Program-made: the position numbers and the translations under genes
Source: Lysobacter sp. HDW10
Lineage (GTDB): Bacteria; Pseudomonadota; Gammaproteobacteria; Xanthomonadales; Xanthomonadaceae
Direction of reading: 5' to 3'
NCBI RefSeq assembly: GCF_011300685.1
Contig: NZ_CP049864.1
Location: forward strand, 798,885 to 862,884
DNA: 64,000 bases
The notes under the pieces: generated by a model
What the model saw: only the letters and a program-made list of their open reading frames with translations
What the model was told of the DNA's origin: nothing
Database searches by the model: none
Shown: in pieces, positions 27,589 to 36,344 of the stretch
Numbering within the stretch: position 1 is the stretch's first letter
How the letters are laid out: each line of letters opens with the position of its first letter

Positions 27589-27754
27589 TCCGGCGCTTGA
27601 AGTGAAGGCGCGCGAATACTTAAGCCATCAAACCGTGCGGATTCTCGCCTTCTAGTGGCGCATGGTCTCAATGTCGTCCGCTCATTTATCTTTGCCGTTT
27701 CGCCATACCAGATTGTTGGGTTTGGGCGTCGGTTTTTGCCAACCTCGATTGATG

Positions 27755-27783
27755 AGATCAAGACATCCCGATGGTGTTGATCT
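27755..27783. repeat. Orphan 29-base inverted repeat
   Basis: AGATCAA (27755-27761) and TTGATCT (27777-27783) are perfect arms, with CATC/GATG pairing again inside. It lies in the largest gene-free stretch (27589-27856), which otherwise holds only the terminator at 27798-27822 and no gene I can support. There is no T run, so it is not a terminator; it may be a protein-binding site. Confidence 0.5.
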
Positions 27784-27797
27784 GGGCCGAAGACATG

Positions 27798-27822
27798 AAA
27801 AAACGGCGCCTATCGGCGCCGT
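27798..27822 (-). terminator. Rho-independent terminator of the minus-strand membrane protein gene
   Basis: On the minus strand ACGGCGCC and GGCGCCGT (27803-27810, 27815-27822) form an 8-base-pair stem with a 4-base loop, followed by TTTTTTC. Confidence 0.9.
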
Positions 27823-27856
27823 AAAGCTTTCACCCAATACACCAACTCTTCCAACG

Positions 27857-28183
27857 TCATTCCTGCTTCGTGCGAGACACCTTGCGCGCATTCACGCGCT
27901 TGCTGTCGCCTTCGATCACGTCGCCTGATTCCAACTTCTTTTGCTTCGCACGACGTGCGGCGTATACCAACGCGCCTGCACCCGCCACAGCGGCGATCGC
28001 CAGAATCGGATTGCGTCGTGCAATGCGCATGCCCGCACGGCCGCCGGTTCGCAAGGCCGCCAGTGCGGCGCCTGTTTCTACCCAATTCAAGGCGCGCTTC
28101 GGCAAATGGCCTTTCAAGTTGCCACCGAGCTTGCCTGCCATGTCGCTCGCTGCGGATGCGATGTCTTCAAACTTGTTGCTCAT
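27857..28183 (-). CDS. Small membrane protein of unknown function
   Basis: The 108-residue protein has an amphipathic N-terminal half (DIASAASDMAGKLGG), one hydrophobic segment at about residues 60-80 (NPILAIAAVAGAGALVYAAR) and a very basic tail (RRAKQKKLESGD). This layout resembles small DUF883- or YqjD-like envelope and ribosome-associated proteins, but no signature is firm. GGAA lies nine bases upstream of the ATG at 28183, preferable to a TTG two codons earlier. A terminator follows. Function is unknown. Confidence 0.7.
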   Translation of the reverse strand: MSNKFEDIASAASDMAGKLGGNLKGHLPKRALNWVETGAALAALRTGGRAGMRIARRNPILAIAAVAGAGALVYAARRAKQKKLESGDVIEGDSKRVNARKVSRTKQE

Positions 28184-28285
28184 GATCAAATTCCAAGTCG
28201 ATCAAACGATGGGATCAGTATCTTGCGGGGCTTGTCATTCCCACGTGATAAATCCGTTCAACTGCGTGTGAGACTGAATCGCCGT

Positions 28286-30787
28286 TCAAGTTCCGCGCGG
28301 TTTAGCGCGATGGGTCGCGACCGCAGACCACGGATCATCGGGCCATGGATGCTTGGGATAGCGGCCTTTCATTTCCTTTTTAACTTCCGGATAGGTACGG
28401 TCCCAGAAGCCACGCAGGTCGCGTGTGACTTGAAGGGGACGTCCACCTGGCGATAACAAATGCAGCGTGAGCGGTACCTGCCCTTGGGCGATCGTGGGCG
28501 TGTCACCTAGGCCGAACAGTTCTTGTAGCTTCACAGCTAGGATCGGCGGCTCGGGGTCGCCTGCGTGATCGAGGCTGTAATGAATGTCACGCGACAAGCC
28601 AGAGGGCACCTGCATTGTTTTAGGTGCATGGGCGTCAAGCGCTTGTTGCTGAGACCAATCCAATCGCGACTTCAAGGCATTCAGTAGCGCCGAGGCATCC
28701 AAAGCTGATAAACGCGTCTTGCCAGCGAACGCAGGCGCCAACCATGTGTCTAGCGTTGCTTCCAGTTCGGCATCATCCATCGCTGGCAGGCCCAGTGCGG
28801 GCATGTGGGTACGTAGCAATTGAACACGTGCTTGCCATTGTCGACTTGCATCGGACCATGACAGGACATCGAGGCCGAGGCGTCGCACCGCATCGACAAG
28901 CGCGGCCTGCGCGCGATCCGCATCCACCTTCCCACCTGGTGCGCGTGACAGCACAATACGATCGAAGCGTTTGATTCGCGCGGCGACCAGTGCCGCACGC
29001 GACTCATCCCACTCCACTTCATCGCCTTCTTGAAAGCGCGCGGAGAACGTTTCGCGTAAATAACCTTCATCGACGGGTGCGGCCGACAAAATGCGTGCGT
29101 CTGGTCGCGCGTAGTGCAGCTCATTAATGACGAGCCATGGCTCGCCAAGGAGTTGCGTGTACTCGGAGAGTTTGGCGGTTTGTCCATTGGCCAAGTGGTA
29201 GCGATACGGGTCGTTTGCATTGGCACGTGCAATTCGATCCGGGAATGCTTGGGCAAGGAGCGCGCCGAGTGCGTGTGCAGTCAGTGCATGCGAGGTCGAC
29301 GCGTTGACACGCAAGCGTTTGCGCCATTGCGTCGAAGCACGATCGAGCGCGCGCAAGCTTGTGACATGCGCGCCTTCAACAAAGCCACGCGTTCGAAATG
29401 CAGACAGTGCTTGCCAGCGATGTGCGAAGGCGTCGGTCGGTTGTATCAAAGGCGAACGCGCATCGGCCAATGTAATGACATCGCACGCGAGTGCGCGTTG
29501 TTCGGGTGTCTCCGCGGACAAATACATCGCACCGATACGCGGATGTAGTCCCAAGCTCAGTAAGCGGCGACCTGCCTCAGTCAGCACGCGCTCTTGATCT
29601 AAGGCACCGAGGTCTTGAAGCAGGCGGGTGGCAGTGTGCAAATTTGCCGCGGGCGGTGGTGTGACAAAACGCAAATCGTCGCTGCCCCAAGCGGCCAATT
29701 CAAGACGCAACGGCGCGAGGTCGGCCTGCAGCATTTCAGGTGCGCGTTGTGCTTGCAAGCGCTGCGACGATGGCCAAAGGCGTACTGCGAGCCCTTCGGC
29801 CACACGGCCGGCACGCCCCGCGCGTTGGTCAGCAGACGCTTGCGAGATTCGCTTGGTTTCAAGATGCGTGAAGCCCGTATCGCCATTAAACGCGGGCTCA
29901 CGCGCAAGGCCGGAATCGACGACGATGCGCACGCCGGGCAAAGTGACGCTCGATTCCGCGACATTCGTGGCCAACACGATGCGTCGCGCATGTGCTGAAG
30001 GTGAAAGCAGGGCCGTCTGATCTTCAACCGGCAAATCACCATGCAATGCGCGCACTTCAAACTCAGGTAGGGCGTGTTCAATCACGCGCTGCGTTAAGAC
30101 GATCTCTCGCTTGCCTGGTAAGAAGACCAAGCTGTCGCCGTCTACTTTTGCAGTGGCCTCCAATAAAGCGCGACGGACTTGCTGCGGCAGCTTCTCATCG
30201 CGTTGGGCGTCCAGATGGCGAACCTCAACCGGATGCGCGCGCCCGGCGCTTGAGATCCGCGGCGCATCCAACCAGGTTGATAGCTGTTCGCCATCGAGCG
30301 TTGCAGACATCACAAGAATCCGAAGATCTTCGCGCAGACCCGCTTGCACATCCAACGCCAAGGCAAGACCCAAATCAGCACTGAGATGTCGTTCGTGGAA
30401 TTCGTCGAACACAATGGCCCCAACACCTTCGAGCATCGGGTCTTCTTGAATCATGCGCGTCAGCAGACCTTCGGTGACCACCACAATCCGTGTGCGCGCA
30501 GACACTATGCGCTCAAAGCGTATCTGATAGCCGACACGCTCACCGGGTGTTTCGCCCAGTTGTTTCGCCATGAACGTCGCGGCGGCACGCGCTGCTACTC
30601 GCCGCGGTTCCAACATCAGAATCTGGCGACCCTCAAGCCAAGGCGCATCCAATAAGGCCAACGGCACCTGCGTGGTCTTACCGGCACCGGGTGGTGCTTC
30701 AAGCACCAGCCGCGAATGGCGCGCCAATGACGCCAGAATGTCGGGCATCACGTCTGCAATCGGCAATGTCGGATCGATGTATTGCAT
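28286..30787 (-). CDS. hrpB: ATP-dependent helicase HrpB
   Basis: This DEAH/RHA-family helicase has motif I in EAPPGAGKTTQVP, motif II as DEFH (IVFDEFHERHL), SAT (VMSATLDG), VLATNVAESSVTLPG and QRAGRAGR, then the HrpB-specific C-terminal domain. With 833 residues it fits the family. The ATG at 30787 (MQYIDPTLPIADVMPDIL) is the natural start; a longer frame upstream runs into the divergent tatD gene. HrpB is a helicase with a poorly defined role in RNA metabolism in gammaproteobacteria. It is divergent from tatD with only 43 bases between start codons. Confidence 0.94.
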   Translation of the reverse strand: MQYIDPTLPIADVMPDILASLARHSRLVLEAPPGAGKTTQVPLALLDAPWLEGRQILMLEPRRVAARAAATFMAKQLGETPGERVGYQIRFERIVSARTRIVVVTEGLLTRMIQEDPMLEGVGAIVFDEFHERHLSADLGLALALDVQAGLREDLRILVMSATLDGEQLSTWLDAPRISSAGRAHPVEVRHLDAQRDEKLPQQVRRALLEATAKVDGDSLVFLPGKREIVLTQRVIEHALPEFEVRALHGDLPVEDQTALLSPSAHARRIVLATNVAESSVTLPGVRIVVDSGLAREPAFNGDTGFTHLETKRISQASADQRAGRAGRVAEGLAVRLWPSSQRLQAQRAPEMLQADLAPLRLELAAWGSDDLRFVTPPPAANLHTATRLLQDLGALDQERVLTEAGRRLLSLGLHPRIGAMYLSAETPEQRALACDVITLADARSPLIQPTDAFAHRWQALSAFRTRGFVEGAHVTSLRALDRASTQWRKRLRVNASTSHALTAHALGALLAQAFPDRIARANANDPYRYHLANGQTAKLSEYTQLLGEPWLVINELHYARPDARILSAAPVDEGYLRETFSARFQEGDEVEWDESRAALVAARIKRFDRIVLSRAPGGKVDADRAQAALVDAVRRLGLDVLSWSDASRQWQARVQLLRTHMPALGLPAMDDAELEATLDTWLAPAFAGKTRLSALDASALLNALKSRLDWSQQQALDAHAPKTMQVPSGLSRDIHYSLDHAGDPEPPILAVKLQELFGLGDTPTIAQGQVPLTLHLLSPGGRPLQVTRDLRGFWDRTYPEVKKEMKGRYPKHPWPDDPWSAVATHRAKPRGT

Positions 30788-30830
30788 GCGCCAAGTGGGA
30801 CAGGTGAGCCGGACTTGCGATAATACGCGT

Positions 30831-31631
30831 ATGGAATTGATTGATATCGGCGCAAACCTCACCCACGACAGCTTTGACCGCGATCGCAGTGCGGTGATCG
30901 AACGTGCACGCGCGGCAGGTGTGGCACAAATGGTGGTGACCGGTGCATCGCGAGAGCACTCACCAATGGCGCTTGAGCTTGCGCTGCAGTATCCGGGCAT
31001 CTTGTTTGCAACTGCCGGTGTGCATCCGCATCACGCAACCGAATACACCGAAGAGTGCGATCTCGAGATGCGTGCGCTACACGCGCACAAAGAAGTGGTG
31101 GCAGTGGGCGAATGCGGCTTGGACTACTTCCGTGATTTCTCGCCGCGTCCTGCGCAGCGCAAGGCATTCGAGCGCCAATTGCAGATCGCAGTGGAGACCG
31201 GCAAGCCCGTGTTTTTGCACCAGCGCGAGGCACACGCGGACTTCATGGCGATCATGAAGCAGTTCGATGGCAAGCTGTCACGCGCCGTCGTGCATTGCTT
31301 TACCGACACGCGTGAGGCGCTCTATGACTATCTCGACCAAGACTGGTATGTCGGCATCACCGGTTGGTTATGCGACGAGCGCCGCGGCAAGCACCTGCGT
31401 GAGATGGTGAAAGACATCCCCGCCCATCGCTTATTGGTCGAGACCGACGCACCTTATTTGTTGCCACGAACCTTGCAGCCGATGCCCAAGGATCGCAGGA
31501 ACGAGCCCAGTTTCCTTCCGCATATTGTCGAAGAATTGGCGCGTGACCGAGGCACAACGGCTGACCAGGCCGCGCGTGAATCCACCGTTGCCGCACGTAC
31601 TTTTTTCGGCCTGCCTTCACCGCCTCCCTAA
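30831..31631 (+). CDS. tatD: TatD family 3'-5' DNase
   Basis: The start DIGANLTHDSFDRDR and the segments VGECGLDYFRDFSP, VFLHQREAHADF, VVHCFTDT, VGITGWLCDERRG and LVETDAPYLLPRTLQP match TatD itself rather than the YcfH and YjjV paralogues. TatD enzymes are metal-dependent 3'-5' exonucleases thought to help process damaged DNA. The product has 266 residues (E. coli 260). The ATG at 30831 is used because the upstream frame overlaps hrpB on the other strand. Confidence 0.94.
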   Translation: MELIDIGANLTHDSFDRDRSAVIERARAAGVAQMVVTGASREHSPMALELALQYPGILFATAGVHPHHATEYTEECDLEMRALHAHKEVVAVGECGLDYFRDFSPRPAQRKAFERQLQIAVETGKPVFLHQREAHADFMAIMKQFDGKLSRAVVHCFTDTREALYDYLDQDWYVGITGWLCDERRGKHLREMVKDIPAHRLLVETDAPYLLPRTLQPMPKDRRNEPSFLPHIVEELARDRGTTADQAARESTVAARTFFGLPSPPP

Positions 31632-31707
31632 GCTCAAATCGGCCTTCTCCACGCGCCTATACAAACGCGCAGTAAACTTGCGGGCTGATCCGTTTTTAGG
31701 TTCCCCA

Positions 31708-32817
31708 ATGCGCGCACATCGATACTCCGTCCTGCTGCTCTTGGCGTTTGCAGTGGCCCTGCCTGCCTGTAAGAAAGACGCTGACGCGGACAAGAAAGGC
31801 GCTGAAACCAGCGCATCGACCCTCGCGGTATCCACCACGCCCGTGGTCGAACGGCAGATGGCCAGCGGCATCACGGTCTCTGGTCCCGTGGCGGCGGTGG
31901 AAGAGATGCAGCTCGGCGTCGAGCTGACCGGGCTGCGTGTCACCGGCCTCAATGTCGACGTCGGACAAACGGTGCGTCAAGGTCAAGTGCTCTTGACCCT
32001 AGACCATCGCACGCTCGATTCGGACCTCGCCCAGGCGCGTGCCGGATTGCGTGAGGCGCAAACCGGCGCAGACCTTGCGCGCGCCAATCTGGTGCGTGGT
32101 CAAAGTCTGGTCGCCGACAAATACATTTCCGCCATGCAGCTCGACGAACTGCGCGCGGCGCGTACGCAAAGTGAGGCACGTGTGGCGACTGCCCGTGCAG
32201 CGTTCGATGCTGCCTCGTTGCGCCGCAGCTTTGCCGACTTGCGCGCCCCGGCCAATGGTGTGATTTCAAAGCGCTTGGTGCAATCGGGCCAAGTGGTGTC
32301 GGCCGGTATGGAACTCATGCGCTTGATTCGTGATGGTCGCCTTGAATGGCGTGCAGACCTGCCCGCCAGCCAACTGGCCAGCGTGAAGCCCGGTGACACC
32401 ATTCGCCTGACCTCGCGGGACGGCGTGGGTGTGGACGGTGTGGTGCGCGCCGTGAGCCCGGGTGTCGATGCGACGACGCGTACAGGCACGGTCTATGCCA
32501 ACCTGCCCGCGCCGCAAGGTTTGCAACAAGGGACTTTCCTGCAAGGTCATATCGCGACCGGCACCACGATGGCGAAAGTCGTCCCGGCTTCGGCCATCGT
32601 GATGCGCGATGGCTTCCCGACAGTCTTTGTGGTGGAAGGCGGCAACAAGGTGCGTTCGGTACGCGTCGAACAAGGTCAGAAGAGTGGCGGCCTGGTCGAA
32701 ATCACCAAGGGCTTGGAGAATGCCAAAGCCGTCGTGTCTGAGGGCGCAGGCTTCCTCGCCGACGGCGACCAAGTGCGCGTTGTTGCACCCACCCAAACGA
32801 AAGGCGCACAACCGTGA
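31708..32817 (+). CDS. RND efflux periplasmic adaptor lipoprotein
   Basis: The lipobox LPAC places the mature N-terminus at CKKDADADKKG, followed by a biotinyl-lipoyl half (VGQTVRQGQVLLTLDHRTL), a hairpin of helices (LRAARTQSEARVATARAAF), the second lipoyl half (FADLRAPANGVISKRLVQ) and beta-barrel domains. This is a membrane-fusion protein of the AcrA/HAE1 type. It anchors the permease encoded next to an outer-membrane channel encoded elsewhere. Its stop overlaps the permease start by four bases (GTGA). ATG 31708 is the start because the signal peptide begins there. Confidence 0.92.
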   Translation: MRAHRYSVLLLLAFAVALPACKKDADADKKGAETSASTLAVSTTPVVERQMASGITVSGPVAAVEEMQLGVELTGLRVTGLNVDVGQTVRQGQVLLTLDHRTLDSDLAQARAGLREAQTGADLARANLVRGQSLVADKYISAMQLDELRAARTQSEARVATARAAFDAASLRRSFADLRAPANGVISKRLVQSGQVVSAGMELMRLIRDGRLEWRADLPASQLASVKPGDTIRLTSRDGVGVDGVVRAVSPGVDATTRTGTVYANLPAPQGLQQGTFLQGHIATGTTMAKVVPASAIVMRDGFPTVFVVEGGNKVRSVRVEQGQKSGGLVEITKGLENAKAVVSEGAGFLADGDQVRVVAPTQTKGAQP

Positions 32818-35800
32818 GTGGTGGCGGCAATCTCTCTTCTTGGGCGATCAAGCGCCCGCTGCCCGCGATCATGTTGTTCTTCGTGCTCTGCGTGGCGGGC
32901 TTGTATGGCTTTCATAAGCTGTCGGTCGCGCGCTTTCCGGATATTGCGTTTCCGATGACGGTTGTCACGGTGATGCAACCCGGTGCCTCGCCGTCGCAGT
33001 TGGAAACAGAAGTCACACGTAAGGTCGAAGATTCGGTCGCGACGATACCGAACATCAAGCGGATCACCTCCACGGTTGTGGAAGGTGTCAGCACGACCGC
33101 GATTGAGTTCAACTTGAATGCCGATTTGATGACGGCCTTGAACGACACCAAAGATGCCGTGACGCGGATTCGCATGGATCTGCCGCAAGACATCCAAGAG
33201 CCCATCATTTCAAAAGTCGATATTGGCGGGTCTCTATTGACCTATGCGGTGGACGCGCCGTCGATGACACCCGATGAAATGTCTTGGTTCGTCGATCGCG
33301 ATGTGGCGCGTGCTTTGTATGGCGTCGAAGGCGTGGCGCAGGTCAAACGTATCGGCGGTGTTGACCGTCAAATTCGTGTGGATTTGGATCCGCAAGCATT
33401 AGAAGCATTTGGTGTCACTGCAGGCGAAGTGTCGCAGCAACTCGCCTTGTCGCAGGTTGAACGGCCGGGCGGTAAAGCCGAACTTGCCGGTGAAGCGCAA
33501 ACCATTCGAACCATCGGCACGGTGCAGGACGCGCAGCAGTTGCGTGACTACAGCATCACGCTGGCCGATGGTCGTTCTGTGCGCCTGTCTTCCATTGCGA
33601 CGGTCACGGATGGTGCTGCAGATCCGAGTCAGGCAGCGCTACTCGATGGTCGCCCCGTTGTTGGTTTCTCTTTGGCACGCACGCGCGGTTCGGATGAACT
33701 GAAAGTTCGCGATGGCGTGAAAAAGGCGCTGGAGGGCCTCGCTAAAGAACACGCCGGTGCCAAGTTCAAGGTCGTCAGCGACATGACGACTGAAACCGAA
33801 ACGTCGTACCACTCCTCGATGGAGATGCTGTTCGAAGGCGCAATTCTCGCCCTGATCGTGGTGTATTTGTTTTTGCGTGATTGGCGCGCGACATGGGTCT
33901 CGGCCATCGCCTTGCCTTTGTCGATCATCCCGACCTTCGCCGTGATTTACTTCCTCGGCTTCTCGCTCAACATGATTACCTTGCTGGCCTTGTCGGTGGT
34001 GGTCGGCATTCTCGTTGACGATGCGATTGTAGAAATTGAGAACATCGTGCGACATCTCGGGATGGGTAAATCGCCAATCGATGCCGCGCGCGATGCGGCG
34101 GATGAAATCGGCACGGCGGTGATCGCGACATCGATGACCTTGGCGGCTGTATTCGTTCCTGTGGCCTTCATGCCAGGCATCGCCGGCAAGTTCTTTCGGG
34201 AGTTTGGTTGGACGGCGGCAACGGCGGTGTTGTTCTCTCTGCTCGTGGCGCGTTTGCTGACACCGATGATGGCGGCCTATCAGCTCAAGCCGCACGCGGA
34301 GAATCCGGAAGACGGGCGCATGATGAAGCGCTACATGCACCTCGTGACGTGGGCGACGCACAATCGTTGGAAGACCTTGTTGATGGCGACGCTGTTCTTC
34401 TTTGCGTCGCTCGCCATGATTCCGTTCATTCCGACCACCTTCATTCCGGTCGCCGATCAGGGTCGGAGTAACTTGAGTATCGAGTTGCCGCCCGGCACGC
34501 CGATCGAAACCACGACACAAGTGGCCGAGCGCGCACGCAAAGAGCTCGGCAGCATCAAAGAGCTGAAGCAAGTCTTTGCCATGATTGGTGCGGTGCCCGA
34601 TGTGGGCGATCCGAGCAAGTCAGGTGTTGCGGATGCGCGACGCGCGACCTTGGTGTTGGAATGGGCAGACAAAGACGATCGCGACCGCACACAGAAAGAG
34701 TTGGAGCAGGCCGCACGCGAAAAACTGTCTGATTTGCCCGGTGCGAAGATCAGCTACATCAGCAGTGAACCTGGCGAGCAGATGATGCTGGTGTTGTCCG
34801 GCGACGATCCGCAAAAGCTCGAAGATGCTGCGGCCAAGGTGGAGCGCGATCTGCGCAATATTCAAGGACTGGGCAGCATTTCTTCGTCGGCATCTTTGTT
34901 GCGTCCGGAAATCCAAATCGTGCCTGACTCTGCGCGCGCTGCAGATGTGGGCGTGGCAACCGCCGCCATTGCAGAAGCTGCGCGTGTAGCAACCGCAGGG
35001 GACTACACCCAACGCATGGCGAAGTTGAATCTGCCGGATCGACAAATTCCGATTCGCGTCGGGTTCGCGCGCGAAGATTTGCGTGACCCTTCAACGATCG
35101 CGCAACTGCGAGTGCGCGGTAAAGGCGGTCCCGTGCCGTTGGATGCCGTTGCAGACATTCAGCAGGGCAGTGGCCCTTCGGTGATCTCTCGCTATCAACG
35201 TCAGCGCAACATCACCCTGACGGCAGAACTCAATGGTCGTCCTTTGGGTGAAGTGATGAGCGAAGTGCAGAAGCTGCCGTCAGTGAAGGACGTGCCGCCC
35301 GGTGTGAAGTTCATCAATACCGGCGATGCCGAAATTTTCATCGAGTTGTTTGTGGGCTTTGCCTTGGCAATGGTGGCCGGCATCGTGTGTATCTACATGG
35401 TCTTGCTGTTGTTGTTCAACCACGCGTTGCAGCCAATCACCATCTTGTGTGCGATTCCCTTGTGCGCCGCTGGTGCATTTGGTGCCTTGCTGATCACGCA
35501 AAACGCGTTGTCGTTGCCTGCGCTCATCGGCTTGCTGATGTTGATCGGCATTGCCACCAAGAACTCGATCTTGTTGGTCGACTACGCAGTGATGGCGGAA
35601 GACGAGCACGGCATGAGTCAACACGAAGCGGTGCTGGATGCCTGCCACAAGCGTGCACGTCCGGTCATCATGACCACCATTGCGATGGGTGCCGGCATGT
35701 TGCCATTGGCACTCGGCTTCTCTGGAGATTCGAGTTTCCGTGCACCGATGGCGTGGGCAGTGATCGGTGGCTTGATCACCTCAACTGCGCTCAGCTTGGT

Positions 35801-35909
35801 GGTGATTCCTGCTGCTTACACCGTGTTGGATGACGTGGGCGAGTGGATCAACCGCAAGATGGGTCGTCCGTCGCATCACGCGCTCCCGGCGAAGGCCGGT
35901 CACAACTGA
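32814..35909 (+). CDS. RND efflux transporter permease (AcrB family)
   Basis: The 1031-residue protein has the two repeated halves of an RND pump, each a periplasmic porter section and six membrane helices; VGILVDDAIVEIENI holds the conserved acidic residues of helix 4 and the second half has ATKNSILLVDYA. The order SWAIKRPLPAIMLFF at the N-terminus is typical of multidrug exporters with FPDIAFP following. It starts at GTG 32814, overlapping the adaptor stop. It likely exports lipophilic or cationic compounds. No TolC gene is nearby. Confidence 0.92.
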   Translation: MSGGGNLSSWAIKRPLPAIMLFFVLCVAGLYGFHKLSVARFPDIAFPMTVVTVMQPGASPSQLETEVTRKVEDSVATIPNIKRITSTVVEGVSTTAIEFNLNADLMTALNDTKDAVTRIRMDLPQDIQEPIISKVDIGGSLLTYAVDAPSMTPDEMSWFVDRDVARALYGVEGVAQVKRIGGVDRQIRVDLDPQALEAFGVTAGEVSQQLALSQVERPGGKAELAGEAQTIRTIGTVQDAQQLRDYSITLADGRSVRLSSIATVTDGAADPSQAALLDGRPVVGFSLARTRGSDELKVRDGVKKALEGLAKEHAGAKFKVVSDMTTETETSYHSSMEMLFEGAILALIVVYLFLRDWRATWVSAIALPLSIIPTFAVIYFLGFSLNMITLLALSVVVGILVDDAIVEIENIVRHLGMGKSPIDAARDAADEIGTAVIATSMTLAAVFVPVAFMPGIAGKFFREFGWTAATAVLFSLLVARLLTPMMAAYQLKPHAENPEDGRMMKRYMHLVTWATHNRWKTLLMATLFFFASLAMIPFIPTTFIPVADQGRSNLSIELPPGTPIETTTQVAERARKELGSIKELKQVFAMIGAVPDVGDPSKSGVADARRATLVLEWADKDDRDRTQKELEQAAREKLSDLPGAKISYISSEPGEQMMLVLSGDDPQKLEDAAAKVERDLRNIQGLGSISSSASLLRPEIQIVPDSARAADVGVATAAIAEAARVATAGDYTQRMAKLNLPDRQIPIRVGFAREDLRDPSTIAQLRVRGKGGPVPLDAVADIQQGSGPSVISRYQRQRNITLTAELNGRPLGEVMSEVQKLPSVKDVPPGVKFINTGDAEIFIELFVGFALAMVAGIVCIYMVLLLLFNHALQPITILCAIPLCAAGAFGALLITQNALSLPALIGLLMLIGIATKNSILLVDYAVMAEDEHGMSQHEAVLDACHKRARPVIMTTIAMGAGMLPLALGFSGDSSFRAPMAWAVIGGLITSTALSLVVIPAAYTVLDDVGEWINRKMGRPSHHALPAKAGHN

Positions 35910-36281
35910 CTAATGCGAATAGGGCGAGTTTTCGGGCCTGCCCTTTCCGCGCCAGCGGCCTTCTTTCTCGGCCTGCGGGCAAACGCTCATGTACTGCTGC
36001 AGTGCGTTGAAGTCATTCTGTGACCAGCTTTTGAACGTGTACGGATACACCGGACACGTGCCGGTGCTCGGCACGGGACAGTAACCCGGCGTGAGTCGCC
36101 ACAAAGCACGTATCGGTTGGTCGGGTGACCACGCGCGCGGGTTGTCTTTGATGCCCTGCGTGCAGAACACGAATGGGTCGTTGTCGCGAAAACGAATCTG
36201 CTCGTAGTACGGCGTGTCGCCTCCACGGACGGTGCCGACGACAGTGATCACAGCGAAAATAAGTAGCGAGCGCATGGCCAT
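35910..36281 (-). CDS. Small secreted protein with four cysteines (unknown family)
   Basis: After a signal peptide (RSLLIFAVITVVGTVRG) the mature protein has four cysteines, in FVFCTQG, GYCPVPST, GTCPVYPY and SVCPQAEK, which could form two disulfides in the periplasm. The sequence is rich in Trp, Tyr and Pro (APDQPIRALWRL-type segments). GGGGAGGGAT stands before the overlapping ATG choices at 36281 and 36275. It is adjacent to the RND permease, stop codon against stop codon, so it is not cotranscribed with it. I do not recognise a family. Confidence 0.65.
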   Translation of the reverse strand: MAMRSLLIFAVITVVGTVRGGDTPYYEQIRFRDNDPFVFCTQGIKDNPRAWSPDQPIRALWRLTPGYCPVPSTGTCPVYPYTFKSWSQNDFNALQQYMSVCPQAEKEGRWRGKGRPENSPYSH

Positions 36282-36344
36282 ATCCCTCCCCGGATAGGCC
36301 ATGAAGTCTAAAGTGCGCGCGCAACGATGCGCGCAAAAATCAGA

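Noticed and set aside
27662-27928. Possible small gene in the gap before the membrane protein
   Set aside because: No ribosome site, and it runs through the terminator and over the 3' end of the minus-strand membrane protein gene.
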